From assembly GCA_036274595.1 (NCBI GenBank), contig DASUFL010000147.1, forward strand, positions 32,863-96,862: a stretch of DNA of 64,000 nt. The letters are read 5' to 3'. This DNA is from WS-9 sp036274595 (GTDB lineage Bacteria > Eisenbacteria > RBG-16-71-46 > SZUA-252). How positions within the stretch are numbered: position 1 is the stretch's first letter; each line of letters opens with the position of its first letter. A program made the position numbers and the translations under genes. Shown piece after piece: positions 25,930 through 35,468 of the stretch. The notes beneath the pieces are model-generated. The model made no database searches. It was not told where the DNA came from and saw nothing but the letters and a program-made list of their open reading frames with translations.

Positions 25930-27945
25930 CGGGTCCATGAGCGCCGCGCCCCGCTTCTCGCGCCCCGTTCCCGCCGGCGCGCCGCACCGCTCGCACCGTC
26001 TGAGATTGCGGAGACGCTCCGCGTAGTCCACCACCGTCGAGACGAGCCAGGCGTGCGCCTGGAGCGACGGCGCCGCCGACGTCGTGGCTCCCCGATAGGG
26101 GTGGAGTCTCTCGGGGAGCGCTCCCCAGCCCTCGGCGCGGGCCGCGCACCAGAGGAGGAGCGTTCGCGCGGGATCGAGATCCTGCGTCCGGCGCGCGGTG
26201 CGGATCCCGTGCTGCGCGAGCCAGAGCGTGGCCGCGACGGACGGGCTTCCGGGCACCTCCGAAAGATCCGTCCCCACCGAATCCACGGGATCCCGCTCGT
26301 AGCGCGCGATGCCTCCGACGCCCGTTCTCACCCAGAGCGAGTCCTTCACCGCCTCCACCGTCGCGCGCACGCGTGCGTCCTCCGCTTCGGCCTCGCCTAA
26401 GAGCCCGAGCCAGAGGAGCGACGCGTCGACCCGGGACTCCGCACGCCAGGAGCGTCCGTCCCGTGCGAGAGAGGTCGCGAAGCGTCCCCATTCCGAACGG
26501 AAGAGATGCTTGGTCATCGAGCGCGCGATCGTGTCGGCGGCTCCGGCCCACGCGCGGGCGCGCGGCGCGTCGCCGAACGCGGCGGCGAGGCGCGCGGCGC
26601 CGAGGAGGCCCGACCGCACGACGACTGCGGTCCAGGCGTGGCTTCCCTCCCGCTCGTCCCAGAGATCGGGCGATTCCGGAAGCGCGGTCGCCGGATCGAG
26701 CGCGGACGCGAGGGAGTCGGCCGTGGGGCGCACCGCGTCGCGAAAGAACGGGCCGGCGAACTCCACGTCGCGCTCACGCTCGAAGTGGCGCGCGGCCGCC
26801 CACAACACGAGCGCCGGGCCCGCTGGATCGCCGCCCGGTCCGACGGGAGCACCGTCCGTGTCGGTCGCCGGTGGAATCACACCGATCTCGCGGGCCGCGC
26901 GCGCCGCGTGCTCGAGATAGCGGCGCGTCGCGCCATGATAGCCCGCGCGTCCGAGCGCGTCCGCCGCGATCGCGGCGTCGCGATGGCGGCAGGCTCGCGG
27001 CGCGTACCGGTCGGCGCCGGCCGTGCTCGCGGCCTCGAGGTCCGATCCGATCGCCCCGCTCGGCTCCTGATGCAGGCGGAGGAGCACGAGGCTCTTGTGG
27101 TAGAGCGTCTGGACGTCCTCCGGGAGGTCCGGGAGGTCGCGCGAGCCCTGGCTCACCCAGAGATTCCAGTGCCCGCGCGTCCGCGCGAGGGACTGAGGCA
27201 CGCCTCCCTTCCGAAGCGCGGCGTCCTTCTTCCGCGCTTCGCGAAGCGTGGGGGCGAACACGATCCACGCCGTCACGAGCCCCGACGCGCCCGGCGCGAG
27301 CGGCAGGGGAGCCCCTGCGATCGAGTCGCAGCGCCCGCTCGCCTCGGCCGGCCCCTCGAGACGCACGCCTCCCGGGAGCGCCTCGGCCCCGGCGGCGTCC
27401 GCCGACGCACGCGCGGCGACGCGCGCCATGGGGACGCCGGCTCCGTCAGCCGTCTCGAGAGCGACGAGGGCCACGCGCCGCCCCGCGCGATGCACGACCG
27501 CGCGGCTTTCGGCATCCCACTGGACGGTCTCACGCGGCTCGCCGGGCGCGAGCGCCAGGTCGTGATGGAAGACGACCCTGAGGTCGCGCGTGCGCTCCGC
27601 GCGGTTGGTCACCTGCACGCGGCGGACGATCGCATCCAGGAGCATGTCGACGTAGGTCTCCTGCCACACCTCGATCTCGAGCTCTTCGGACGCGAGCGCG
27701 AGATCGACGATCGGAGCGTCGCCGCCCTCTCCGAGCCGGGCCGCGAACGAGTCGTCGATCCAGCGGAGCGTGCCGTCCAGAAGAAGACCGATCCTCGCCG
27801 GACGGCGCAGGAGCTGATGACCGGGGGAGAGCGAGGGAACGAAGAGCTCGCGGAGCGAGCCCGAGCGGTCGGCCGTGGCGAGGACCGATCCGTTTCCAAC
27901 GACGAACGCGCGTGCCAGTGTGTGCCTCCCAGCCTCCCGACCCAT
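25900..27945 (-). CDS. GH15 (glucoamylase-like) glycoside hydrolase family protein
   Basis: A 681-residue protein. The N-terminal part (LARAFVVGNGSVLATADRSGSLRELFVPSL, residues 10-40) resembles the beta-sandwich start of bacterial GH15 proteins. The C-terminal half shows an (alpha/alpha)6-like pattern, with YAPRACRHRDAAIAADALGRAGY in place of the usual WPRDG motif, and SHAWTAVVVRSGLL. The C-terminus carries a CxxC (CERCGAPAG). There is no signal peptide, so it is probably cytoplasmic. I chose the ATG at 27945 because the only upstream alternative (GTG 27966) lies inside the -10 box. The substrate, perhaps an alpha-glucan, is inferred. Confidence 0.8.
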   Translation of the reverse strand: MGREAGRHTLARAFVVGNGSVLATADRSGSLRELFVPSLSPGHQLLRRPARIGLLLDGTLRWIDDSFAARLGEGGDAPIVDLALASEELEIEVWQETYVDMLLDAIVRRVQVTNRAERTRDLRVVFHHDLALAPGEPRETVQWDAESRAVVHRAGRRVALVALETADGAGVPMARVAARASADAAGAEALPGGVRLEGPAEASGRCDSIAGAPLPLAPGASGLVTAWIVFAPTLREARKKDAALRKGGVPQSLARTRGHWNLWVSQGSRDLPDLPEDVQTLYHKSLVLLRLHQEPSGAIGSDLEAASTAGADRYAPRACRHRDAAIAADALGRAGYHGATRRYLEHAARAAREIGVIPPATDTDGAPVGPGGDPAGPALVLWAAARHFERERDVEFAGPFFRDAVRPTADSLASALDPATALPESPDLWDEREGSHAWTAVVVRSGLLGAARLAAAFGDAPRARAWAGAADTIARSMTKHLFRSEWGRFATSLARDGRSWRAESRVDASLLWLGLLGEAEAEDARVRATVEAVKDSLWVRTGVGGIARYERDPVDSVGTDLSEVPGSPSVAATLWLAQHGIRTARRTQDLDPARTLLLWCAARAEGWGALPERLHPYRGATTSAAPSLQAHAWLVSTVVDYAERLRNLRRCERCGAPAGTGREKRGAALMDPLAPGLVAHT

Positions 27946-27964
27946 TCCCAATGCAACGCATCGC

Positions 27965-27994
27965 ACGCTATCAGAGCGCGCGCCCCGCGGTCAA
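27965..27994 (-). promoter_or_regulatory. Promoter of the GH15-like gene
   Basis: On the minus strand, TTGACC (27994-27989), an 18-bp spacer and TAGCGT (27970-27965). The transcription start would be near 27957, which excludes the upstream GTG and supports the ATG at 27945. Confidence 0.6.
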
Positions 27995-28010
27995 CGATCG
28001 CGAGTTCGAC

Positions 28011-28038
28011 TTGACACGATTCCGGCAGGTTTCATCAT
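28011..28038 (+). promoter_or_regulatory. Possible promoter of the processive GT2 gene
   Basis: A perfect TTGACA at 28011-28016 and a weak CATCAT (28033-28038) after 16 bp. If real, transcription would start near GTG 28046, an in-frame alternative to ATG 28037. Confidence 0.35.
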
Positions 28039-29518
28039 GGTCGCGGTGAACCACACGCTCATGCAGCTCGGCCACTCGGCGGGATCGAACGCGATTCTCT
28101 GGTTCCATCTCGCGGTGTGGGTCGTGCTGGCCGCCTACGGCCTCCACCGGCTCCACCTCATCCATCTGTATCGAAGGCGCCGGCCCGCCCCGGCCCCGCC
28201 CGAGCCCGCGGAATGGCCCCGCGTCACGATCCAGCTCCCGATCTACGACGAGCGCTACGTGGCGGGGCGGCTCCTCGAGGCCGCGGCGGCCGTGGACTAT
28301 CCGCGCGAGCGCCTCGAGATCCAGGTGCTCGACGATTCCGACGACGAGACGGCCGGTCGGATGGCGCGCGCCGTGGCGGCGCTCCGCGATCGCGGTCTCG
28401 ACGCGGTCCACATCCGTCGCGGGAACCGCGCGGGATACAAAGCGGGCGCGCTCGAGCATGGTCTCGCGCTCGCGAAGGGCGATCTGCTCGCCATCTTCGA
28501 CGCCGATTTCGTGCCCCCGCCCGACATACTCACGAGGATGGTCCCGCACTTCGCGGATCCGAGGGTCGGCATGGTCCAGGCGCGGTGGAAGCATCTCAAC
28601 CGCGACTACTCGCTCCTCGCCCGGCTTCAAGCCATCTCGCTCGACGCTCACTTCCTGGTGGAGCACACGGCCCGGATGAGCTCGGACCGCTTTTTCAACT
28701 TCAACGGCACCGCCGGCATCCTAAGGCGGACGTGCATCGAGGACGCCGGCGGCTGGCAGTCGGACACGCTCACCGAGGACCTCGACTTGAGCTATCGCGC
28801 CCAGCTCAAGGGATGGCGGTTCGTATTCGCGGGGGACGTGGGCTGCCCGGGCGAGCTCCCGGTGGAGATGAACGCGTTCAAGGCGCAGCAGCACCGCTGG
28901 GTTCGAGGCTCGATCCAGGTCGCGCGCAAGCTCCTTCCGCGGATCTGGAAGAGCGAGGCGCCCCTCGGCGTGAAGGTCGAGGCCACGTTCCACCTCACGT
29001 CCAACGTGCCCTACGTGCTCCTCCTTCTCCTCTCGCTCATCGTCTATCCGGTCGTGCTCGCGCGCTATTCGAGCCGGAGCGTCTTCTTCCTCGCTGCGGA
29101 CTCGGCGCTCCTCATCGCCGCGACCGCCCCCGTCCTCGCCTACTTCGCGCAGGCCGAGCGCGGCTCCGCGCTCAGGCGGCTCCGGTGGGTGCCTCTCGTG
29201 ATGACGCTCGGAATCGGGCTCGCGGTGAACAACACGCGGGCGGTCCTCGAGGGACTCTTCTGCCGGGCGGGAGCCTTCCACCGGACGCCGAAGTTCCGGC
29301 TGGAAGCGCGGCGCGACCGCTGGCGCGGGAAACGGTACCGGTCGCCGGTTCGCGCGCACGTGCTCCTCGAGCTCGGGTTCGGAGTCTACTTCGCATGGGC
29401 GATGCTGGCGCTCGCCCGCGCGGGGCTCTGGGCGCCGCTTCCCTTCTTCCTTCTCTACCTCTTCGGATTCCTCTACGTGGGCGGGCTCTCGGTGGCCCAC
29501 GCCTCGCGCCGCTCCTGA
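28037..29518 (+). CDS. Processive family 2 glycosyltransferase (cellulose/mannan synthase-like)
   Basis: A 493-residue membrane GT2. It has an N-terminal helix near residues 18-38. The catalytic domain contains VTIQLPIYDER, VLDDSDDET, FDADFVPPPD (DxD), a TED motif (TLTEDLDLSYRAQLKGW) and the processivity signature QQHRW. Two to four C-terminal helices follow, for example YVLLLLLSLIVYPVVLA and MLALARAGLWAPLPFFLLYLFGF. This order is that of CslA-like glucomannan or cellulose synthases, which extend beta-glycans and export them. The start may instead be GTG 28046. The 3' end overlaps the convergent GT-C gene by 46 bp. Confidence 0.9.
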   Translation: MVAVNHTLMQLGHSAGSNAILWFHLAVWVVLAAYGLHRLHLIHLYRRRRPAPAPPEPAEWPRVTIQLPIYDERYVAGRLLEAAAAVDYPRERLEIQVLDDSDDETAGRMARAVAALRDRGLDAVHIRRGNRAGYKAGALEHGLALAKGDLLAIFDADFVPPPDILTRMVPHFADPRVGMVQARWKHLNRDYSLLARLQAISLDAHFLVEHTARMSSDRFFNFNGTAGILRRTCIEDAGGWQSDTLTEDLDLSYRAQLKGWRFVFAGDVGCPGELPVEMNAFKAQQHRWVRGSIQVARKLLPRIWKSEAPLGVKVEATFHLTSNVPYVLLLLLSLIVYPVVLARYSSRSVFFLAADSALLIAATAPVLAYFAQAERGSALRRLRWVPLVMTLGIGLAVNNTRAVLEGLFCRAGAFHRTPKFRLEARRDRWRGKRYRSPVRAHVLLELGFGVYFAWAMLALARAGLWAPLPFFLLYLFGFLYVGGLSVAHASRRS

Positions 29519-30789
29519 GATCCGGCCGGGCCCGCTGCCGCGCTCGCGGTCGCGCGGGTCCGGAGCCATGCCGCGGCGGCGACGAGCGCCCAGACTCCAT
29601 ATTCGATCCAGGGGATCCAGGACGGCAGCGTCCACTCGCCGGTCGCCCGGAAGTGCGGCAGGGGAAGGTACGAGAGCGCGACGAGACCGGTCGCGGCGAG
29701 AAGGCCCGCGTCCGGATGGAGCGGCAGGAGCGCCGCGAGCGGCACGAGATACCACGGAAACAGGGTGGGGCTCGCGACGAGGTAGGCCGTGAGGCAGGCG
29801 AGCGCGGCGCCGCTTACGGTCCGCGCGCGGGCCGAGATCGCGGCGACGGCCAGGACGAGAAGGGCCGCCAGGAGGAGCCGCGCGGCATAGCCCGAGCCGA
29901 GCGCCGCCCGGAAGAGCGGGAACAGAGGTCCGTTGAACTCCCAGTGCGCCCCGTAGGCCCCGAGTCCATGGAAGAGGGCCCGTCCCGCCCTGAGAAAGGG
30001 GAGCGTGAGGAGCGCCATGGTCAGACCGGCCGGCATCAAGACGGCCCAGGCCCTCTTCCGGGCGAGCATGGGACCGAGGAGAAGGGGCGTATACTTGACC
30101 AGAGAGGCGATGGCCCAGGCGACCCCGGCCGGAACACGGCGGCCGGCCTCGAGGAGCGCGATCGCAAGGACGAGCGCGGCCGCGGCCAGGAGATCCACGT
30201 GGCCGCTTCCGTAGCTCTCGACGAGGACGAGCGGATTCCACGCGAAGAGGAGGATCCGTTCGGGCGCGAGGCCGCGCCGCCTGAGGAGCGCGAGAAGCGC
30301 GATCCAGGCCGCGATCTCGATCGGGAGGTACGCGGCCTTGAGCGCGGCCGGCGTCGCCCGCACCGATGCGACGGCGGCAAAGAAGAGCTGGGCGGCCGGC
30401 GGATAGATCGTGGGGACGTCGGCGTGGTTGAGCCGACCGAAGAGCTCGTTCCGGCGCTCCACGAGCGCGGGATCGGAGGGGGCGTGAACGAAGGGATTGA
30501 TGCCGTCTCGCGTCAGCGAGCCGTCCCAGAGATAGCGATACGCGTCCTCGGAGAGCGTGGGCGCGGCCGGGATGAGAAGGAGCCGGGCCAGGAGCGCCAC
30601 CCCGAGGATCCAGCGGAGCGCACGCGCGGACATGGGCGCCCGGAGCGCGCGGTACGCGGCCAGGAGATAGGCGGCGTGGGCGATCGCCCAGAGGTAGAGG
30701 AGCAGGGGCGCCTTCGATCCCAGATCGCCGAGCCGTGGAAGCACGGCCGCGAATGCGACGAGCACGAGTCCAGCCAGAACGAGGATCAT
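29473..30789 (-). CDS. GT-C mannosyltransferase-like membrane protein (GT87/DUF2029 type)
   Basis: A 438-residue polytopic membrane protein with about ten to twelve helices. The first periplasmic loop carries LSEDAYRYLWDGSLTRDGINPF near residues 78-100. This ED-x-YRYLWDG-x-NP(Y/F) motif marks polyprenol-phosphate-dependent mannosyltransferases of the GT87/GT39-like clan. A later VLVESYGSGHVDLLAAA (S-GH-D) motif fits the same group. It should transfer a hexose from a polyprenyl donor on the periplasmic side. The 33-bp divergent gap to the activator gene is too short to show a clear promoter. Confidence 0.84.
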   Translation of the reverse strand: MILVLAGLVLVAFAAVLPRLGDLGSKAPLLLYLWAIAHAAYLLAAYRALRAPMSARALRWILGVALLARLLLIPAAPTLSEDAYRYLWDGSLTRDGINPFVHAPSDPALVERRNELFGRLNHADVPTIYPPAAQLFFAAVASVRATPAALKAAYLPIEIAAWIALLALLRRRGLAPERILLFAWNPLVLVESYGSGHVDLLAAAALVLAIALLEAGRRVPAGVAWAIASLVKYTPLLLGPMLARKRAWAVLMPAGLTMALLTLPFLRAGRALFHGLGAYGAHWEFNGPLFPLFRAALGSGYAARLLLAALLVLAVAAISARARTVSGAALACLTAYLVASPTLFPWYLVPLAALLPLHPDAGLLAATGLVALSYLPLPHFRATGEWTLPSWIPWIEYGVWALVAAAAWLRTRATASAAAGPAGSQERREAWATESPPT

Positions 30790-30821
30790 GGGCCGCTCTG
30801 GAATGATGGAGAGGATGGGCG

Positions 30822-31997
<1,176 letters not shown>

Positions 31998-32059
31998 GTG
32001 TCGATCTATTATGGAACGAATCGAGTTTCAAAATAGGTCATCTGTACGATTATGGCACG

Positions 32060-32100
32060 GCCTCGTGAGGCGGTAGGATTGAAGTTAAGTGTCATAACAC
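32060..32100 (+). promoter_or_regulatory. Two short dyads upstream of the sigma-54 promoter (possible activator sites)
   Basis: GCCTC-GT-GAGGC at 32060-32071 and GTGT-CATA-ACAC at 32089-32100. They lie about 57-68 and 28-39 bp before the -24 GG. The rest of the 230-bp gap (31998-32227) is more AT-rich than its surroundings. The two dyads are not copies of each other, so binding by one protein is only a guess. Confidence 0.35.
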
Positions 32101-32125
32101 CAGCGAGATAACTCCAATGGGCTTT

Positions 32126-32142
32126 TTGGCACAACCGGTGCT
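32126..32142 (+). promoter_or_regulatory. Sigma-54 (-24/-12) promoter of hsp20-dnaK
   Basis: TTGGCAC-AACCGG-TGCT. The invariant GG is at 32128-32129 and the GC at 32140-32141 with exactly 10 bp between. Compared with YTGGCACGRNNNTTGCW, it differs at two less conserved positions. The expected transcription start is near 32153, giving a leader of about 75 nt before hsp20. Confidence 0.75.
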
Positions 32143-32227
32143 TTATCCCTCGGCAGGAACAGGGGGCGGTCCGAACCGCTCCCGAGCAAGACCAACAACG
32201 TTCAAGCACGAGGAGGAGAGTACGACC

Positions 32228-32683
32228 ATGGCACTCATTCGTTGGACCCCGGCGCGGGACCCCTTTGCGTTTCACAACGATCTCAACCGTCTCTTCGAAG
32301 AGGTTCTGGGGGTGAGTCGAAGCCAGGGCAGCCCGGTGGCGTGGCAGCCCGCCGTGGATGTCGAGGAGCATGCCGAAGGCTTCACGATCCGGACCGAGCT
32401 TCCGGGCATGAAGCTCGAGGACGTCAAGATCACCTTCGCCGACAACCAGCTCGTCATTCGCGGCGAGAAGCGGCGCGAGGAAGAGAAGAAGGAAGCCAAT
32501 TACATCCGCACGGAGCGCGTGTACGGCCAGTTCGAGCGGGCCTTCACGCTGTCCCACGCGGTCCAGCCGGAGCGCATCTCCGCGACCTATCGCGACGGTG
32601 TGCTCGAAGTGAACGTTCCGAAGGCCGAGGAGGCCAAGGCCCGCGAGATCCCCATCAAGACCTCGCAGGGAACGCAGTCGTAA
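32228..32683 (+). CDS. Small heat-shock protein, Hsp20/alpha-crystallin family
   Basis: A 151-residue cytosolic holdase. It begins MALIRWTPARDPFAFHNDLNRLFEEV, the usual Hsp20 N-arm. The alpha-crystallin domain spans about residues 40-140: WQPAVDVEEHAEGFTIRTELPGMKLEDVKITFADNQLVIRGEK and then YGQFERAFTLSHAVQPERISATYRDGVLEVNVPKAE. The C-terminal tail carries the I-x-I oligomerisation motif (IPI). A purine-rich ribosome site (GAGGAGGAGAG) lies before ATG 32228. The gene is 88 bp upstream of dnaK and directly behind a sigma-54 promoter, which is not the usual heat-shock control. Confidence 0.95.
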   Translation: MALIRWTPARDPFAFHNDLNRLFEEVLGVSRSQGSPVAWQPAVDVEEHAEGFTIRTELPGMKLEDVKITFADNQLVIRGEKRREEEKKEANYIRTERVYGQFERAFTLSHAVQPERISATYRDGVLEVNVPKAEEAKAREIPIKTSQGTQS

Positions 32684-32771
32684 CGCGCGATCCGTCTCGG
32701 ATCGGCGTCTGAACGAGCCAGAGGGCGCGGGGAGGCGCACGGCCTCTCCGCGTTTGGCCATGGGAGGGACA

Positions 32772-34682
32772 ATGGGCAAGACCATCGGAATCGACCTGGG
32801 CACGACCAACTCGTGCGTGGCCGTGATGGAAGGCGGTGAGCCGGTCGTGATCTCGAACTCCGAGGGCACGCGGACCACCCCCTCCGTCGTTGCATTCACG
32901 AAGACCGGCGAGCGGCTCACGGGCCAGGTGGCCAAGCGCCAGGCCGTGACCAATCCCAAGAACACGATCTACTCGATCAAGCGCTTCATGGGCCGCCGCT
33001 ACGCGGAGGTGGCCGAGGAAGCGAAGAACGTTCCGTACGCGGTGAAGGACGGCAAGGGCGGCGAGGCGGTCATCGACGTCGAGGGGAAGCAGTATTCGCC
33101 CCCCGAGATCTCGGCGATGATCCTCCAGAAGATGAAGCAGACGGCGGAGGACTATCTCGGTGAGAAGGTGACGGAAGCCGTCATCACCGTGCCGGCCTAC
33201 TTCAACGATACGCAGCGCCAGGCGACGAAGGACGCGGGCAGGATCGCGGGCCTCGATGTGAAGCGGATCATCAACGAGCCGACCGCGGCCGCGCTGGCCT
33301 ACGGGCTCGACAAGAAGAAGGACGAGAAGATCGCCGTCTACGACCTGGGCGGCGGCACGTTCGACATCTCCATCCTCGAGCTCGGGGACGGCGTGTTCGA
33401 AGTCAAGTCGACGAACGGGGACACCCACCTGGGCGGCGACGACTTCGACAAGCGCGTCATCGACTGGCTCGCGGACGAGTTCAAGAAGCAGGAAGGCATC
33501 GATCTCCGCAAGGACGCGATGGCCCTCCAGCGCCTCAAGGAGGCGGCGGAGAAGGCCAAGATCGAGCTGTCGACGGTCATGCAGACCGACGTGAACCTCC
33601 CGTTCATCACGGCGGATGCGTCGGGTCCGAAGCACCTCAACCTGACCCTCACCCGGTCCAAGTTCGAGCAGCTCGTGGACGATCTGATCGAGCGCACCAA
33701 GGGGCCGGTGGAGCGGGCGCTCGCCGACGCGGGGCTCAAGGCCTCGGACATCGACGAGGTGATCCTGGTCGGCGGCGCGACGCGCACGCCGAAGGTGCAG
33801 GAGCTGGTGAAGAAGCTGTTCGGCGGCAAGGAGCCGCACAAGGGAGTCAATCCGGACGAGGTCGTCGCGATCGGCGCGGCCATCCAGGGCGGCGTCCTCG
33901 CGGGCGACGTCAAGGACGTGCTGCTCCTCGACGTGACGCCCCTCTCGCTCGGCATCGAGACCCTGGGCGGCGTGACCACGCGGCTGATCGAGCGGAACAC
34001 CACGATTCCGACGAAGAAGAGCGAGACCTTCTCGACGGCGTCCGACAACCAGACGCAGGTGGAGATCCACGTGCTCCAGGGCGAGCGGCAGATGGCGCAG
34101 GACAACAAGACCATCGGGCGCTTCACGCTCACCGGCCTTCCGCCGGCGCCGCGCGGCCTCCCGCAGATCGAGGTGACGTTCGACATCGACGCGAACGGCA
34201 TCCTCCATGTGGCGGCGCGCGACAAGGCGACCGGCAAGGAGCAGAAGATCAAGATCGAGGCGAGCGGCGGTCTGAGCGACACCGAGATCAAGCGCATGGT
34301 GTCCGACGCGGAGTCCCACGCCGAGGAGGACAAGAAGCGGCGCGAGGACATCGAGGTGAAGAACCGCGGCGACGCGCTGGCCTACGAGACCGAGAAGAAC
34401 CTGAAGGACCTCGGGGACAAGGTGGACGCCGAGTCGAGGAGCAAGGTGGAGAGCGCGCTCGAGAGGCTGAAGAAGGCGGTCGAGCGGAACGACACTGCCG
34501 AGATCCGGAGCGCGAGCGAAGCCCTGACCTCGGTCTGGAACGAGGTCTCGAGCAAGCTGTACGCCGAGGCGTCGAAGGGCCAGGGGCAGGAGCCGCCTCA
34601 GGGCGAGCCGCAGGGCGCGCCCCAGGACAAGCGCGAAGGCGGCGACGGAGCCGTCGACGCGGATTACGAGGTCGTGAAGTGA
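32772..34682 (+). CDS. dnaK: Molecular chaperone DnaK (Hsp70)
   Basis: A 636-residue Hsp70. The nucleotide-binding domain starts GIDLGTTNSC at residues 6-15 and contains VPAYFNDTQRQATKDAGRIAGL, NEPTAAALAYG and YDLGGGTFDISIL. The peptide-binding domain follows the linker DVLLLDVTPLSLGIETLGG, and a helical lid and Gln/Pro-rich tail end in DADYEVVK. The GGGAGGG site at 32762-32768 favours ATG 32772 over the ATG at 32760. It follows hsp20; no grpE, dnaJ or hrcA is visible nearby. Two hairpins follow the stop, the second a textbook terminator. Confidence 0.98.
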   Translation: MGKTIGIDLGTTNSCVAVMEGGEPVVISNSEGTRTTPSVVAFTKTGERLTGQVAKRQAVTNPKNTIYSIKRFMGRRYAEVAEEAKNVPYAVKDGKGGEAVIDVEGKQYSPPEISAMILQKMKQTAEDYLGEKVTEAVITVPAYFNDTQRQATKDAGRIAGLDVKRIINEPTAAALAYGLDKKKDEKIAVYDLGGGTFDISILELGDGVFEVKSTNGDTHLGGDDFDKRVIDWLADEFKKQEGIDLRKDAMALQRLKEAAEKAKIELSTVMQTDVNLPFITADASGPKHLNLTLTRSKFEQLVDDLIERTKGPVERALADAGLKASDIDEVILVGGATRTPKVQELVKKLFGGKEPHKGVNPDEVVAIGAAIQGGVLAGDVKDVLLLDVTPLSLGIETLGGVTTRLIERNTTIPTKKSETFSTASDNQTQVEIHVLQGERQMAQDNKTIGRFTLTGLPPAPRGLPQIEVTFDIDANGILHVAARDKATGKEQKIKIEASGGLSDTEIKRMVSDAESHAEEDKKRREDIEVKNRGDALAYETEKNLKDLGDKVDAESRSKVESALERLKKAVERNDTAEIRSASEALTSVWNEVSSKLYAEASKGQGQEPPQGEPQGAPQDKREGGDGAVDADYEVVK

Positions 34683-34687
34683 TACTA

Positions 34688-34736
34688 GTGAACGAAGCCG
34701 CATAAGGTGAACGAAGCCGCGCGGCGGCTTCGTTCA
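34688..34736 (+). terminator. Hairpin with duplicated 14-nt arm after dnaK
   Basis: A perfect 13-bp stem TGAACGAAGCCGC (34708-34720)/GCGGCTTCGTTCA (34724-34736) with a 3-nt loop. The left arm is also present as a direct copy, GTGAACGAAGCCGC at 34688-34701 and 34707-34720. No T-run follows, so it may act as an RNA-stabilising or alternative-pairing element rather than a terminator. Confidence 0.55.
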
Positions 34737-34751
34737 GAACCAAATCGGCAC

Positions 34752-34788
34752 AGCGCCCCGGGAGGCAAGCCCGGGGCGCTCCATTTTT
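34752..34788 (+). terminator. Rho-independent terminator of the hsp20-dnaK transcript
   Basis: An 11-bp GC-rich stem, AGCGCCCCGGG (34752-34762)/CCCGGGGCGCT (34770-34780), with a 7-nt loop, followed by CCATTTTT. This is the only clear intrinsic terminator in the window. Confidence 0.88.
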
Positions 34789-34870
34789 CGGTCTCGACGA
34801 CGTTGCCGGGGCGTACCCTCATGCGAGACCTGAACGAGCCGTTCCCCATTCGAGGGAGAGGAGACCCACC

Positions 34871-35368
34871 ATGACCAGCCGTGAGCCCGCGAAGGCGACG
34901 TTCGCCGCCGGGTGCTTCTGGGGAGTGGAGTCGATGTTCCGCGCGATCCCAGGCGTCCTCGACGCCGTGGTCGGCTACACCGGCGGACGCACCACCCATC
35001 CCACCTACGAGCAGGTGTGCACGGGACGCACCGGGCATGCCGAAGCGGTCCAGGTGACGTACGACCCGGAGCGCGTCTCGTACGAGACCCTTCTGGAAGT
35101 ATTCTTCGAGAACCACGACCCGACCACGCCGAACCGCCAAGGACCGGACGTGGGCGAGCAGTATCGCTCGGCGATCTTCACCCATTCTCCGGAGCAGGAC
35201 CGCCAGGCGCACGAAGCCGTGGACAAGCTGACCGACGCGAAGCGCTTCCGCCGTTCGATCGTGACGCAGATCGCGCCCGCCGCGCCGTTCTATCCCGCCG
35301 AGGATTACCACCAGCGCTATTTCGAGAAGCGCGGCATCGCGCCCACCTGCCACGTGATGCCGAAGTAG
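34871..35368 (+). CDS. msrA: Peptide-methionine (S)-S-oxide reductase
   Basis: A 165-residue MsrA that reduces methionine-S-sulfoxide in proteins. The catalytic motif GCFWGVE has C15 as nucleophile. The YTGGRTTHPTYEQVCTGRTGHAEAVQVTYDP and FFENHDPTTPNRQGPDVGEQYRSAIF blocks are diagnostic. The tail EDYHQRYFEKRG is conserved. No MsrB domain is attached. A GGAGAGGAGA ribosome site precedes ATG 34871. It stands alone after the dnaK terminator. Confidence 0.97.
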   Translation: MTSREPAKATFAAGCFWGVESMFRAIPGVLDAVVGYTGGRTTHPTYEQVCTGRTGHAEAVQVTYDPERVSYETLLEVFFENHDPTTPNRQGPDVGEQYRSAIFTHSPEQDRQAHEAVDKLTDAKRFRRSIVTQIAPAAPFYPAEDYHQRYFEKRGIAPTCHVMPK

Positions 35369-35405
35369 GGCCCGCCGCCGCGGCACACGCCCGTTCGCCC
35401 CTCCG

Positions 35406-35414
35406 TGATACGAT
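35406..35414 (+). promoter_or_regulatory. Extended -10 element before the Ser/Thr kinase gene
   Basis: TG-A-TACGAT: TG at 35406-35407 and hexamer at 35409-35414, 54 nt before the ATG. No clear -35 is visible. Confidence 0.4.
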
Positions 35415-35468
35415 TCCGCCCCCGGGCCGCATCCGCGGTTTCGGGAGCGCGGGATCCCCGGGGGCCAG

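Noticed and set aside
32053..32067. TGGCACGG as another -24 box upstream of hsp20
   Set aside because: No GC occurs at the required distance; the bases there are TG.
32754..32771. Earlier dnaK start (TTG 32754 or ATG 32760)
   Set aside because: The GGGAGGG ribosome site and the family N-terminus (MGKTIGIDLGTT) support ATG 32772.
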